Positions 1 through 9,315 are shown, counted from the stretch's first letter. The stretch is DNA of 64,000 bases from Sinorhizobium glycinis (GCF_001651865.1 NZ_LPUX01000064.1:558001-622000); one strand, 5' to 3'. The notes: generated from the letters alone by a model not told the origin. Translations and numbers: made by a program.

Positions 1-2055
1 GATGTTGCCGGCCTGATCAAGGGCGCGGACGATGACCCGCACGCTGTCGCGCCCTTCGGCCCTAAGCGTCTGGCTGTCGGCCTCGATCGCGAGCGTCGTC
101 GGCAGGGGATCGGCGACCATCCGGAGATGGGCGACGGCCTTGCCGTCGACGAAGCCGGTGAATTCGGCGCTCTCCCACTTCATGCCCCAGACGCCGAGCT
201 CGTCCTTGGTGAAGTGGCGGTGGTCGATGACGACGGGCGCATGCGGCAGGTGCGGGAAGGTCTCGCGGTCCGGGCCGACGCGCTTCGTAAGCGAGCCGTA
301 TCTCAGTTCGATCTCGTCGCAATTGGTCAGCACGATCAGGGGCAGCACGCCGCCGATGTTGCGCTCGCCGCGGGCCCAGAAGGTGACCGGCTTCATCACC
401 ACTTCGTTCGACGGCTCGCACTGGCTGGTATAGACGTAAGCGGCGAATTTCGGCTCGCGGAACATGTCCATGACGCCGTGATAGCAGATCCGGTCGCCGG
501 AGCCGAAGTCCTTGTGCGTGTTGTAGTCGAACATGCACCAGCCGATCGCGCCGGAAATGCTTAGGCTCCCATGGGCGGCGTTCAGCACTTCGAGGTGACG
601 GCGGACATGTTCGGCCTGCCGCTGCTCCTGGTCGTAGATCTTCGTCGGATACATGTGGCCGCCGAATTCGGTGATGAGGTACGGCACCTTGCGCGAAAGC
701 CCGGTGCATTCCTGCTGCGGGCGGAGCGCTGTGCGCGGCCGGTTCGAGCCGGGCAGCTCCTCGTTGCCGAGGATGAAGTCGTTCATCGTGTAGACGTCTT
801 CGAGGAATTCGCTGTCGGTGATGTAGCGCACGCCGCCGGTCTGACGGGTCGGGTCGAGCTCGCGGGCGAGGCGATTGGTCTCGACATAGAAATCGTGCGA
901 ATCCTGCGACTCGTTGATCCTGACGCCCCAGATGACGATCGACGGATGGTTCCAGTCGCGCTCGATCATCCGGCGGACGTTCAGGATCGCTTCCTGTTTC
1001 CAGGCCTCGCCGCCGATGTGCTGCCAGCCGGGGATCTCCTCGAAGACCAAGAGGCCGATGCGGTCGCAATGGTCGAGGAACCATTTCGACTGCGGGTAAT
1101 GCGAGGTGCGGACGAGATTGCAGTGCAGCTTGTGCTTCAAGAGTTCCGCGTCGCGCTCCTGCGCGCTGCGCCCCATTGCATAGCCGACATAGGGAAAGGC
1201 CTGGTGGCGGTTGAGGCCGCGGATCTTCAGCGGCCGGCCGTTCAGCCGGAAGCCGTCGACCGTGAACTCCGCCGTTCGGAAGCCGAAATGCGAGGAGAGG
1301 AGGTCACCGCCGTGATCGGTGCGGAGCTGGACTTCCACTCGGTAGAGCACCGGATCGTCGATGTCCCAGAGCGACAGGCCCTCAAGCCCCGTCATTTCCA
1401 GCGTGACGCTCTCGCCACGGGTCTCGCCGACCGCCTCAGCCAGCAATTGGCCATTGGCGTCCCTGAGCAGCGCCGTCACGGTGCCGGAGAAGGCGAGGCC
1501 TTGCGGATTGGCGAGGTCGCAACGGACGGTGACGGATTTGGCGTCGCTTAGGACGTCGTGGGTTTCGATCTTGAGATTGCCGATCGCGACCGCGTCGGTG
1601 AGCTTCAGCCAGACGTCGCGATAGATGCCGGCATAGGTGAGATAGTCGATGCGCCCGCCGAAGGGTGGGATCTCCGGGTTTTCGCTGCCGTCGATCTTGA
1701 CGGTGATGAGGTTGTCGCCGTCGCGAAGCCTGCCGGTGAGGCGCGCTTCGAAGGGGGTGTAGCCGTCCTTGTGGGCGACGATCTCCTCGCCGTTGAGGTA
1801 GACGACGGCATCGGCCATCGCGGCACCGAAGACGAGCGAAACCTCGCGGCCGGCGAAGTCGGGACGCCAGGCGAGCACCTTCTGATAGGTGAAGGCGCGC
1901 TGATAGGAGGTCTCGTCGAAATAGTTGAAGGGCAGCTCGACGGCGTTGTGCGGCAGGCTGACTGGCTTGCCGGCTTGCAGTTTGCCGGCAGTGGCGGCGT
2001 TGAAGCCTTCGGAAAAGACCCATGAATCGTTGAATGAAGTTACAGAGCGCATCAT
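1..2055 (-). CDS. lacZ: Glycoside hydrolase family 2 beta-galactosidase (LacZ-like), 3' end beyond window
   Basis: Open from the start at 2055 to the left edge (685 codons, no stop), so the C-terminus is missing. It hydrolyses beta-galactosides such as lactose in the cytoplasm. An N-terminal GH2 jelly-roll and immunoglobulin-like part precedes the TIM barrel. The acid/base region reads WGVRINES (near bases 920-945) and the nucleophile region reads LITEFGGHMYPT; both are characteristic of GH2. Tandem ATGs lie at 2055 and 2052, 5 bases after the permease stop, so it is the last visible gene of the lacE-F-G-Z operon. The order matches the Sinorhizobium lac locus next to agp. Beta-glucuronidase is a possible alternative, since GH2 subfamilies are hard to separate by eye; the beta-galactoside call rests on context. 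Confidence 0.85.
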   Translation of the reverse strand, partial: MMRSVTSFNDSWVFSEGFNAATAGKLQAGKPVSLPHNAVELPFNYFDETSYQRAFTYQKVLAWRPDFAGREVSLVFGAAMADAVVYLNGEEIVAHKDGYTPFEARLTGRLRDGDNLITVKIDGSENPEIPPFGGRIDYLTYAGIYRDVWLKLTDAVAIGNLKIETHDVLSDAKSVTVRCDLANPQGLAFSGTVTALLRDANGQLLAEAVGETRGESVTLEMTGLEGLSLWDIDDPVLYRVEVQLRTDHGGDLLSSHFGFRTAEFTVDGFRLNGRPLKIRGLNRHQAFPYVGYAMGRSAQERDAELLKHKLHCNLVRTSHYPQSKWFLDHCDRIGLLVFEEIPGWQHIGGEAWKQEAILNVRRMIERDWNHPSIVIWGVRINESQDSHDFYVETNRLARELDPTRQTGGVRYITDSEFLEDVYTMNDFILGNEELPGSNRPRTALRPQQECTGLSRKVPYLITEFGGHMYPTKIYDQEQRQAEHVRRHLEVLNAAHGSLSISGAIGWCMFDYNTHKDFGSGDRICYHGVMDMFREPKFAAYVYTSQCEPSNEVVMKPVTFWARGERNIGGVLPLIVLTNCDEIELRYGSLTKRVGPDRETFPHLPHAPVVIDHRHFTKDELGVWGMKWESAEFTGFVDGKAVAHLRMVADPLPTTLAIEADSQTLRAEGRDSVRVIVRALDQAGNI

Positions 2056-2060
2056 GATTC

Positions 2061-2882
2061 CTATTTGACTGAGCCCAGCATGCCCTGGACGAATTGGCGT
2101 TGCATGAAGAAGAAGACGGTGAGGGTCGGAAGGGTCGCGAGGAACGTGCCGACCATCACCACCCCGTAATCGGGGTAATAGGCCGAGGCGAGCGACGAGA
2201 TGACCAGCGTGATCGTCTTCGTCTCGTTGGATTGCAGCACGATCAGCGGCCAGAGATAGTTGTTCCAGGCGGTCATGAAGACGATGATGAAGGCGGCCGC
2301 GTAGGTCGAGCGCATCACCGGCACATAGATATAAAGGAAGATCTGCCACTCCTTCAGGCCGTCGACCTTCGCCGCGTCGCGCAGTTCCGAGGGAAAGGCC
2401 TTGGTGCTCTGGCGGAAGTAGAAGACGATGAAGGCCGAGCCGATCGTCGGCAGCACGACGGCGATATGGGTGTTGATGAGGCCCATCTTGCCCATCATGA
2501 TGAAGAGCGGGATCATCAGCGCCGCAAACGGGATCATCAGCGTCAGCAGCATGGCGCGGTAGAGGTTTTCGCGCCGGCGCGAACGGAAGATCTCGAAGCC
2601 GTAGCCGGCAAGCGACGAGACGGCCAGCGTCAGCACCGTCGCGAAGATGGTGACCTTCGCCGAATTCCAGAAGACCAGCGGCACGTTCACCAGGGTGAAG
2701 AAGTTGGCGATGTTCGTCGCCAGCGCCTCACCCGGCATAAGCCGGCCCTTGATGATGTCGATCGACGAATTGGTCGCGCCGAGCACCATCCAGATGAAGG
2801 GGAAGACGGACAGGAAGGCCATCAGCCCGACGAAGCCATAGGTGAAGACGGCCGAGGCGATAGTGGCAGGGTTGTTTCTCAT
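2061..2882 (-). CDS. lacG: Sugar ABC transporter permease, MalG type (lactose importer)
   Basis: 273 aa inner-membrane permease with about six hydrophobic segments and the permease EAA loop (LRDAAKVDGLKEWQIF), which couples to the ATPase. It should import lactose or related beta-galactosides with LacE and LacF. Its ATG overlaps the stop of the upstream permease (ATGA at 2879-2882) and it ends 5 bases before lacZ, showing tight operon organisation. No ATPase gene is visible; in the known Sinorhizobium locus lacK lies downstream of lacZ, which would be left of this window. Confidence 0.88.
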   Translation of the reverse strand: MRNNPATIASAVFTYGFVGLMAFLSVFPFIWMVLGATNSSIDIIKGRLMPGEALATNIANFFTLVNVPLVFWNSAKVTIFATVLTLAVSSLAGYGFEIFRSRRRENLYRAMLLTLMIPFAALMIPLFIMMGKMGLINTHIAVVLPTIGSAFIVFYFRQSTKAFPSELRDAAKVDGLKEWQIFLYIYVPVMRSTYAAAFIIVFMTAWNNYLWPLIVLQSNETKTITLVISSLASAYYPDYGVVMVGTFLATLPTLTVFFFMQRQFVQGMLGSVK

Positions 2883-3778
2883 CTGTCGCGCTCCCTGGCC
2901 AGGAAGAACTGAAGGAAAGCGAGCATGGCGACCAGGATGACGATGACGTAGGAAACCGTCGCCGCATAGCCGAAGCTCGGCATGTAGCGGAACGTGAGAT
3001 TGTAGATGTAGAGCGACAGCGTAAGCGTCGCATTCGACGGCCCGCCCTTGCCCTCGGTCAGGTTGTAGACCTCGTCGAAGAGCTGCAGCGTGCCGATCGT
3101 CGAAATCACTGTGGTGAACAGGATGACGGGCTTCAACAGCGGGATGGTGATGTGGGTGAAGCGCGCCCAGGCCGGAACGCCGTCGATGCGGGCGACCTCG
3201 TAGATCGACCTGTCAATGTTCTGAAGTGCCGCGAGATAGAAGATCATGTTGTAGCCGGTCCAGCGCCAGGTGATTGCGATGATGACCAGCACCTTCGCCC
3301 AGAAAGGATGCGTCAGCCACGGAATGGGCGAGGAAATGATGCCGATCGCCTCAAGCGTCGAATTGACGATACCGTCAAGCGCGAACATGCCCTTGAACAG
3401 CACCGAATAGGCGACGAGCGAGGTCACGCAGGGCAGGAAGATCGCCGTGCGGATAAGCCCCCGGCCGACCAGCCGCGGATTGTTGAGGAGCGACGCCAGG
3501 ACGAGGGCGAGCAGGATCATGATCGGCACCTGCACGACGAAATAGGTCATCGTGTTGGTGAGCGCCTTGATGAACACCGGATCGTTCCAGAGCCGAACGA
3601 TGTTTGCGAAGCCGGCGAACTTCATCATCATGCCGCGGCCGGACTGGAAGGACATCCAGAGCGACCAGACGATCGGATAGATCATGAACAGAGCGATCAG
3701 CCCGAGCGCCGGCGCGACGAAGAGCCAGCCATTGACATCATAATATCGGCCGATGCCGCCGCGCCGTGCGTGAACCAT
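2879..3778 (-). CDS. lacF: Sugar ABC transporter permease, MalF type (lactose importer)
   Basis: 299 aa integral membrane permease starting MVHARRGGIG. I chose the ATG at 3778 because a strong GAGGAGG Shine-Dalgarno lies just before it; a GTG at 3790 is in frame but sits within that ribosome-binding region. The conserved permease loop is visible as YEVARIDGVPAWARF. It pairs with the MalG-type LacG, with which it overlaps by 4 bases. A roughly 200-base gap with a hairpin separates it from the binding protein gene upstream. Confidence 0.88.
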   Translation of the reverse strand: MVHARRGGIGRYYDVNGWLFVAPALGLIALFMIYPIVWSLWMSFQSGRGMMMKFAGFANIVRLWNDPVFIKALTNTMTYFVVQVPIMILLALVLASLLNNPRLVGRGLIRTAIFLPCVTSLVAYSVLFKGMFALDGIVNSTLEAIGIISSPIPWLTHPFWAKVLVIIAITWRWTGYNMIFYLAALQNIDRSIYEVARIDGVPAWARFTHITIPLLKPVILFTTVISTIGTLQLFDEVYNLTEGKGGPSNATLTLSLYIYNLTFRYMPSFGYAATVSYVIVILVAMLAFLQFFLARERDR

Positions 3779-3948
3779 GATCCTCCTCACCGATCACGCT
3801 GATGATTTGGGGTGTCGGGTCGACCCAAAGCCATGAACGTCATCGATTCTAGTAGTTTGAAACGCGCGATGCGGGCGGAAACCGTTTTTCTCATCCCGCT
3901 CTCGACAGCCGTAAGCATGGCCGCGGCCTTGCCGCCGCGACCGGGAGG

Positions 3949-3966
3949 GGCGGGCTTCCACCCGCC
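3949..3966 (-). promoter_or_regulatory. Hairpin between lacE and lacF
   Basis: GGCGGG (3949-3954) pairs with CCCGCC (3961-3966) across a 6-base loop, downstream of the binding-protein gene and upstream of the permeases. It has no U-tract, so it is more likely an RNA 3'-end stabiliser or attenuator raising LacE over the permeases than a full terminator. Confidence 0.45.
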
Positions 3967-3980
3967 GCCTCGCCTGCCTG

Positions 3981-5255
3981 TCACTGAATTTGCGTGCTCA
4001 CTTCGGCGTCGATCGCCTTGAGGGCCTCATCGACCGGCGTGCCCTGAATGATTGCCGGCAATTGGGCGATCACGGCGGCATCCACCTCGTTGGTGAAGAT
4101 GCCGTAGTTGACCGCGGGCACTTTTGTCAGCCAATCGGAGAAATTCTGCCAGACCTTCTCGCCGCCGAAGAACGGATCGGCCGCCTCGTAGGCGGCGCCG
4201 CCACGCGCGGCGAGCAGCGAGCCGACGGCACCGCGGTCCTGCAGGATCGTCTGATAGAAATCGATGTCCTTGGCGTAGACTTCATTTAGGAAGTCGATCG
4301 CCTCGGCTTTCTCGGCGGAGCTTTCGAGCACATACCAGCTCGATCCGCCAAGGTTCGAGGCATGCGTGGCGCCGTCGATCGAAAGCGCCGGGATGGGCGC
4401 GACGCCCCATTTGCCGGACTGGTCCGGTTGGGCCTTGACCGTGCCGGTGATCCAGACGCCGGTGACGACCGCCGCGACATCGCCGGACGCGAAGGTCCCG
4501 GCCCAGTCCGACCAGCCGGCAACCGGCTTGTGAATGTCGGCCGCCATGATTTTGCCCACGGTCTCCAGCGATGCCTTCAGCGCCGCATTGTCGGCGATGT
4601 TGGCCGTGCCGTCCTTGTTGAAGTACCATTGCCCTGCGGATTGCATGATGATGCGGATAAGCCCCGCGTCGCTCGGATCGATTGCGATCATCTTCTTGCC
4701 GGCCTTGGCCTCGACCTGCTTGCCGATCTCGATGAAACGATCCCAGGTAATGTTCTGCATGTCCTCCGGCTTGAAGCCGGCGGCTTCGAGATAATCCTTG
4801 CGGTAGTACATTCCCGCGACGCCGGAATCGAAGGGCATGCCGTAGACCTTGCCGTCGAGGGTCATCAGCTCGACCTTATACGGCGCGAAACCGGAATAAT
4901 CGACGGTGCCGGAAAGGGGCGCAAAGGCGCCGGGGAAGGATTGCAGATATTTCTGCGCGCCGTAGTCCTCGATCAGCACGATATCGGGCAAAGCGTCGGC
5001 GGTGCCGGAGGCAAGGCCCGTCTGCAGCTTCTGCTCGACGTCGGTCTTGGCGAAATCGACGACGTTGAAGGTGACGTCCGGATGCGTCTTGGTGTAGCGG
5101 GCGCCCGCTTCCTTCATGATCGCGACGTTGAAGTTCGGGTCCCAGCACCAGATGGTGATTTCCTTCGCCTCTGCGGCGGTCACCGCCAGAGAGCTCGCGC
5201 TCGCGAGCGCAAGAGCGGCGATCCGCGGCAGATGGGCACGCGCGAAAATATCCAT
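3981..5255 (-). CDS. lacE: Extracellular sugar-binding protein of the lactose ABC importer
   Basis: 424 aa, family 1 extracellular solute-binding protein. It has a cleavable signal peptide (about residues 1-30, ending near AAEAKE) and mature sequence starting with ITIWCWDP. It captures the sugar in the periplasm and delivers it to LacF/LacG. The start at 5255 follows a GGGAGGAAATTC ribosome-binding site. It is the first gene of the lac operon; a palindromic candidate operator lies about 90 bases upstream at 5347-5360, and the LacI-type regulator gene is the next gene upstream. The sugar specificity is inferred from the adjacent GH2 gene and the conserved locus. Confidence 0.87.
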   Translation of the reverse strand: MDIFARAHLPRIAALALASASSLAVTAAEAKEITIWCWDPNFNVAIMKEAGARYTKTHPDVTFNVVDFAKTDVEQKLQTGLASGTADALPDIVLIEDYGAQKYLQSFPGAFAPLSGTVDYSGFAPYKVELMTLDGKVYGMPFDSGVAGMYYRKDYLEAAGFKPEDMQNITWDRFIEIGKQVEAKAGKKMIAIDPSDAGLIRIIMQSAGQWYFNKDGTANIADNAALKASLETVGKIMAADIHKPVAGWSDWAGTFASGDVAAVVTGVWITGTVKAQPDQSGKWGVAPIPALSIDGATHASNLGGSSWYVLESSAEKAEAIDFLNEVYAKDIDFYQTILQDRGAVGSLLAARGGAAYEAADPFFGGEKVWQNFSDWLTKVPAVNYGIFTNEVDAAVIAQLPAIIQGTPVDEALKAIDAEVSTQIQ

Positions 5256-5346
5256 GAATTTCCTCCCTCAAGGTTCGTTCCCCGAGACAGTCCTCCCTGT
5301 CTCTGGGGCGGAGTATTTCCTAAAATCGGGAGCGATGCAATATTTC

Positions 5347-5360
5347 AGTAAATTTTTACT
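5347..5360 (-). promoter_or_regulatory. Candidate LacR operator upstream of lacE
   Basis: AGTAAA-TT-TTTACT, perfect 6-base arms, in the lacE upstream region. A closely related AT-rich palindrome lies upstream of lacR at 6686-6699. LacI-family repressors bind short palindromes of this kind, although many have a central CG that is absent here. Confidence 0.45.
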
Positions 5361-5497
5361 CCGGGTATTTCACAAGCCAGTTCAGTCTGCTCCATCTTCG
5401 CGCGCAAACGGCTCGAAGGCTTTACCCAGTGCGGATTAGAGGCAGCTACAATACGGAGCCTTGTCGACGGCGTCCCCCGTTACCGAGATTTGACGCC

Positions 5498-5525
5498 GGC
5501 GGCATCTCAAACTTCAGATGCCGCC
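5498..5525 (-). terminator. Hairpin overlapping the 3' end of lacR
   Basis: A perfect 10-base stem (GGCGGCATCT, 5498-5507, with AGATGCCGCC, 5516-5525) and 8-base loop contains the last codons and stop of lacR. There is no clear U-tract, so it may end or protect the lacR transcript rather than act as a strong intrinsic terminator. Confidence 0.45.
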
Positions 5526-6641
5526 CCACTGCTCATCGGTAAATTTCTTAATGTCGAAGTTCGGATCATCTGGGCCCATGGCGCCAACCTCGGCCCGAAG
5601 CTTTTTGATCTGATCTTCGCGATCGCCCTGCAGGGGCGTGCTTCCACGCCAGACCATTTCGGTTCCGAGGATCACCTTCTTAGGGACCTCCCGTCCGGAA
5701 AGGCGCTCGAGCAGCAAGTCGACGGCGGTTTCGCCGATCAGCTCGGCCGGGATTTTCACCGTGGAAAGCGGCGGCCCGAGGAACTGTGCGACGGGAATAT
5801 CATTGAAGCTCGCCACGGCAATATCGTCGGGGATCCTCAGGCCTATCTCGTGAATGGCCCGATAGGCGCCGAGCGCCATGTTGTCGTTGCAGGTGATCAG
5901 GACCTTTGGCGGGTTGGGTTTCGACAGCATCGCCTTTGTGAGCGCGTATCCGCAGTCGGGAGTCATCCGCTCGACCAGGCACAAGTCCGGGTCGTAGAGC
6001 CCCGCCTTCACCATCCACTCGATATAGGTGCGGCAACGGCGCTCGGAATGGATGTTTTCCGGCTCATGGAAAGCGTCGATCCAGCCGACGAAGCCGATCC
6101 GGCGATAACCCATGCCGTGAACCGCTTCGAGGAGCCGGGTCATGGCCATCGCGACATCGCTCAAGACGCTGTCGTCCGCATCGCCGGCGGGCGCGTAATC
6201 GGCGAAAACCAGGTGGCGGCTGTGGCGGCGCAGCCATTCGAGTTCCTGGCCATAGTAGTGGCCGACCGCGACGACGCCGGAAGCGCCCTCGAGGATCGCC
6301 GCTTCCGGGGGGCTGCCGCTCAGGACGACCTTGACGATCTCGCTCTTCAATGCCTGGCAGCGGCTCTCGATGCCGAGCCGGACGCCGACATAGTAAGGAT
6401 CGGCCAGCTCCTGGGCCGGCTCGAGGAAGTGGACGAGCGCGATCTTCAGCCCGACGCCAACGGCTTGAGCCGCGGCCCGGCTGCGATTGCGCGGCGTCGC
6501 ATAATTGAGCGCCTCGGCCGTTTCGATGATCGCCTGCCGCTTCCTGGTGGAGATCGACAATGTCGGATCGTAGTTCAAGACCCGCGACACCGTCGCCGAC
6601 GACACGCCGACAGCTGCTGCGATTTCCTTGATTGTCACCAT
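5514..6641 (-). CDS. lacR: LacI-family transcriptional regulator of the lac operon
   Basis: 375 aa. The N-terminal LacI helix-turn-helix is clear: TIKEIAAAVGVSSATVSRVL at residues 3-22. It is followed by a periplasmic-binding-protein-like sugar-sensing domain (residues about 60-345). It probably represses lacE-F-G-Z and is relieved by a lactose-derived inducer. It lies upstream of lacE in the same orientation, with 258 bases between, and has its own 5' palindrome (6686-6699) resembling the one before lacE, which suggests autoregulation. The symbol rests on the known Sinorhizobium gene order lacR next to lacE and agpT. Confidence 0.82.
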   Translation of the reverse strand: MVTIKEIAAAVGVSSATVSRVLNYDPTLSISTRKRQAIIETAEALNYATPRNRSRAAAQAVGVGLKIALVHFLEPAQELADPYYVGVRLGIESRCQALKSEIVKVVLSGSPPEAAILEGASGVVAVGHYYGQELEWLRRHSRHLVFADYAPAGDADDSVLSDVAMAMTRLLEAVHGMGYRRIGFVGWIDAFHEPENIHSERRCRTYIEWMVKAGLYDPDLCLVERMTPDCGYALTKAMLSKPNPPKVLITCNDNMALGAYRAIHEIGLRIPDDIAVASFNDIPVAQFLGPPLSTVKIPAELIGETAVDLLLERLSGREVPKKVILGTEMVWRGSTPLQGDREDQIKKLRAEVGAMGPDDPNFDIKKFTDEQWGGI

Positions 6642-6685
6642 TCTGTTGCGTCCGCCTATCAGCCCGCGCTTCGCGTCATTTCTTT

Positions 6686-6699
6686 AGTAAAATTTTATC
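6686..6699 (-). promoter_or_regulatory. Candidate LacR operator upstream of lacR
   Basis: AGTAAAATTTTATC contains the perfect 10-base palindrome TAAAATTTTA (6688-6697) and lies 45 bases before the lacR start. It closely matches the lacE palindrome at 5347-5360, suggesting one repressor binds both. Confidence 0.45.
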
Positions 6700-6708
6700 G
6701 CGCAGATT

Positions 6709-7644
6709 TCAATCGCAAGCAGCAGCGAGCGTCGTTACCGATTCGTTTATCTGCCGGGTTTTCGCGGGGACGCTGGCATACATGCCGGTGGTGCGGAACT
6801 CCGTCGGGCTCGCGCCGAAGACGCGGCGGAAAACCTTGGCGAAATAATTGGGGTCATCGAAGCCCGACAGGATGGCCACTTCCTTGACAGGCAGGTCCGC
6901 CGTCTTGGTCAGGAGCTTCACCGCCCTCTGCAACCGCTTCTGAAGCACGAATTCGGCGGGTGGCATGCCTTCGCTCGCCGCGAAGATGCGCGAAAAATGC
7001 GCACGACTTAATCCCGAGACGCGGGCGAGTTCCTCGACCGGCAGCGGTTTCTCCAGATTCGAAAGGATGTGGTCGATGACGTGCTGCATCTTCCGAAATT
7101 CTTCACTGATGACCGGATGCGAACCGAAAACGTCGTCGTAGAGCGCCATCGCCGCCTCATAGGCGATCGCCGAGGCGCGGCCGGGTGTCTCGCCGCCGGT
7201 GATCAGGCGCAGGCTGCAGTCGGCCAGGTGCTCGATCGTTTCGGGCTGCAGCTTCAGGACCGGGCCGGTGACGGCGAGAATGGCGCGGTGGATGCGCAGC
7301 GCCTCCTCGCCGTTCATCGAGATCCAGAAAAACTCCCAGCGCCCGCCGTCCTCCAGCCAGTAGCGGTGATTGTGTGGCACGAGGAGGAGCAGCGTGTCGC
7401 CCTCGCGCACGCGATAGGTGCGGTGTTCGTAGCGCAAGTTTCCGGCGCCGCCGATCGTGTGCTGCAAGACAGTGAACGGCGTCTGCCCCCGCTTTCGCCC
7501 GTCCCAGTCGTAGCCGCCATCGGTCCTGATCTCGTAGCCGGTGCTCGTCGGCATGGTGTGCAGGCTCTGTCTTCCCCGCGGCAGAGAAACAGTGCGCATT
7601 ACCGGTCCCCGGTCGATCAGTTGCTGCAGCACAGAATTACCCAT
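6709..7644 (-). CDS. agpT: AraC-family transcriptional activator of alpha-galactoside genes
   Basis: 311 aa. A cupin-like N-terminal effector domain (about 30-170) precedes a two-helix-turn-helix AraC domain (about 200-295; VEELARVSGLSRAHFSRIFA and VKEVAILSGFDDPNYFAKVF). It is divergent from agaL1 with 198 bases between, the arrangement expected for AgpT, the AraC-like activator needed for induction of alpha-galactoside genes in Sinorhizobium. A 19-base perfect inverted repeat lies in the shared intergenic region. The effector is inferred to be an alpha-galactoside such as melibiose or raffinose. Confidence 0.82.
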   Translation of the reverse strand: MGNSVLQQLIDRGPVMRTVSLPRGRQSLHTMPTSTGYEIRTDGGYDWDGRKRGQTPFTVLQHTIGGAGNLRYEHRTYRVREGDTLLLLVPHNHRYWLEDGGRWEFFWISMNGEEALRIHRAILAVTGPVLKLQPETIEHLADCSLRLITGGETPGRASAIAYEAAMALYDDVFGSHPVISEEFRKMQHVIDHILSNLEKPLPVEELARVSGLSRAHFSRIFAASEGMPPAEFVLQKRLQRAVKLLTKTADLPVKEVAILSGFDDPNYFAKVFRRVFGASPTEFRTTGMYASVPAKTRQINESVTTLAAACD

Positions 7645-7772
7645 GAAAGCACAATCCCTCTCTAGTCGCGCTCCGGATTATACACATAATGACCACAGAT
7701 CGCGCAAGACGCGTGGCTAACCAGCGTCTGGTGCAGGGTTTTCGGTGAGGACGGCCCGCCGGTCGCGGCCGG

Positions 7773-7791
7773 ATCAATTCGATGAATTGAT
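7773..7791. promoter_or_regulatory. Palindrome in the agpT-agaL1 divergent promoter region
   Basis: ATCAATTCgatGAATTGAT: two perfect 8-base arms around 3 bases, 52 bases before the agaL1 start. It is a candidate regulator binding site. AraC proteins more often use direct repeats, so the binder could be AgpT or another factor. Confidence 0.4.
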
Positions 7792-7842
7792 TTTACCCTT
7801 ATAGCGCGAAGATCGCCGTTCGCGAGGAGGAATTGAACGAAA

Positions 7843-9315
7843 ATGGGCAGCTTCAAGATCGCCATTATCGGCGCCGGCAGCGTCGGTTTCACCAAGAAGC
7901 TTTTCACCGACATCCTGTCCGTGCCGGAGCTCCGCGACGTCGAGTTCGCCTTGACGGATCTGAGCGAGCACAATCTCGGCATGATCAAGACGATCCTCGA
8001 CCGGATCGTCGATGCGAACAATCTGCCGACGCGGGTCACCGCAACCACCGATCGCCGCAAGGCGCTCGAAGGGGCGCGCTACATCATCAGCTGCGTGCGG
8101 GTGGGCGGCCTCGAAGCCTATGCGGACGACATCCGCATTCCGCTGAAATACGGGGTCGACCAATGCGTCGGCGACACGATCTGCGCCGGCGGCATTCTCT
8201 ACGGCCAGCGCAACATTCCGGTGATCCTCGACTTCTGCAAGGACATCCGCGAAGTGGCCGAGCCGGGCGCCAAGTTCCTGAACTATGCCAACCCGATGGC
8301 GATGAACACCTGGGCGGCGATCGAATACGGCAAGGTCGACACCGTCGGGCTCTGCCACGGCGTCCAGCATGGCGCCGAGCAGATCGCCGAGATCCTCGGG
8401 GCCAAGGACGGCGAGCTCGACTATGTCTGCTCCGGCATCAATCACCAGACGTGGTTCATCGACGTGCGCGTCAATGGCCGCAAGATCGGCAAGGACGAGC
8501 TCGTTGCCGCCTTCGAGGCGCACCCGGTCTTCTCCAAGCAGGAGAAGCTGAGGATCGACGTGTTGAAGCGCTTCGGAGTCTACTCGACCGAAAGCAACGG
8601 CCATCTCTCCGAATACCTGCCCTGGTATCGCAAACGCCCCGACGAGATCACCAAATGGATCGACATGTCGGACTGGATCCATGGCGAGACCGGCGGGTAT
8701 CTGCGCTATTCGACCGAAACCCGCAACTGGTTCGAGACGGAATATCCGCGCTTCCTCGAAGAGGCGGCGAGACCCCTCGACACGATCAAGCGCTCGAACG
8801 AGCATGCGAGCCATATCCTCGAAGCGCTCGAGACCGGGCGCGTCTATCGCGGCCATTTCAACGTCAAGAACAACGGCGTGATCACCAATCTGCCGGCCGA
8901 CGCGATTATCGAATCTCCTGGCTTCGTCGATCGCTTCGGCATTAACATGGTGTCCGGCATCACGCTTCCCGAGGCCTGTGCCGCCACCTGCATCTCGTCG
9001 ATCAATGTCCAGCGCATGTCCGTGCATGCGGCGATCACCGGGGACATCGATCTTCTGAAGCTCGCGGTGCTGCACGACCCGCTGGTCGGCGCGATCTGCA
9101 CGCCGGAGGAGGTCTGGCAGATGGTCGACGAAATGGTCGTCGCTGAGGCTCAATGGCTGCCGCAATACGCCCATGCCGTGGAGGCGGCCAAGGACCGGCT
9201 CGCCCGGTCGACGGTGAAGACCCGCGACTGGACGGGTGCGGCGCGGCGCGAGGTGCGCTCCATCGAGGAAATCCGCGCCGAGAAGGACGCCGCGAAGTTG
9301 CGCGCCGCCGGGTAG
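7843..9315 (+). CDS. agaL1: GH4 family glycosidase (alpha-galactosidase/glucuronidase group), first copy
   Basis: 490 aa NAD- and metal-dependent glycoside hydrolase. The Rossmann motif IGAGSVGFTK is at residues 8-17, the conserved NYANPMAMNTW near 148-158, and the metal-binding motif is GLCHGVQ. GH4 enzymes use NAD+ redox chemistry and a divalent metal to cleave alpha-glycosides. The start follows AGGAGG at 7825-7830. It opens the agp operon divergently from agpT. Its active-site motif is CHGV, whereas the second copy has CHSV, the form typical of MelA alpha-galactosidases, so this copy may act on a different sugar such as an alpha-uronide. The symbol follows gene order. Confidence 0.83.
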   Translation: MGSFKIAIIGAGSVGFTKKLFTDILSVPELRDVEFALTDLSEHNLGMIKTILDRIVDANNLPTRVTATTDRRKALEGARYIISCVRVGGLEAYADDIRIPLKYGVDQCVGDTICAGGILYGQRNIPVILDFCKDIREVAEPGAKFLNYANPMAMNTWAAIEYGKVDTVGLCHGVQHGAEQIAEILGAKDGELDYVCSGINHQTWFIDVRVNGRKIGKDELVAAFEAHPVFSKQEKLRIDVLKRFGVYSTESNGHLSEYLPWYRKRPDEITKWIDMSDWIHGETGGYLRYSTETRNWFETEYPRFLEEAARPLDTIKRSNEHASHILEALETGRVYRGHFNVKNNGVITNLPADAIIESPGFVDRFGINMVSGITLPEACAATCISSINVQRMSVHAAITGDIDLLKLAVLHDPLVGAICTPEEVWQMVDEMVVAEAQWLPQYAHAVEAAKDRLARSTVKTRDWTGAARREVRSIEEIRAEKDAAKLRAAG

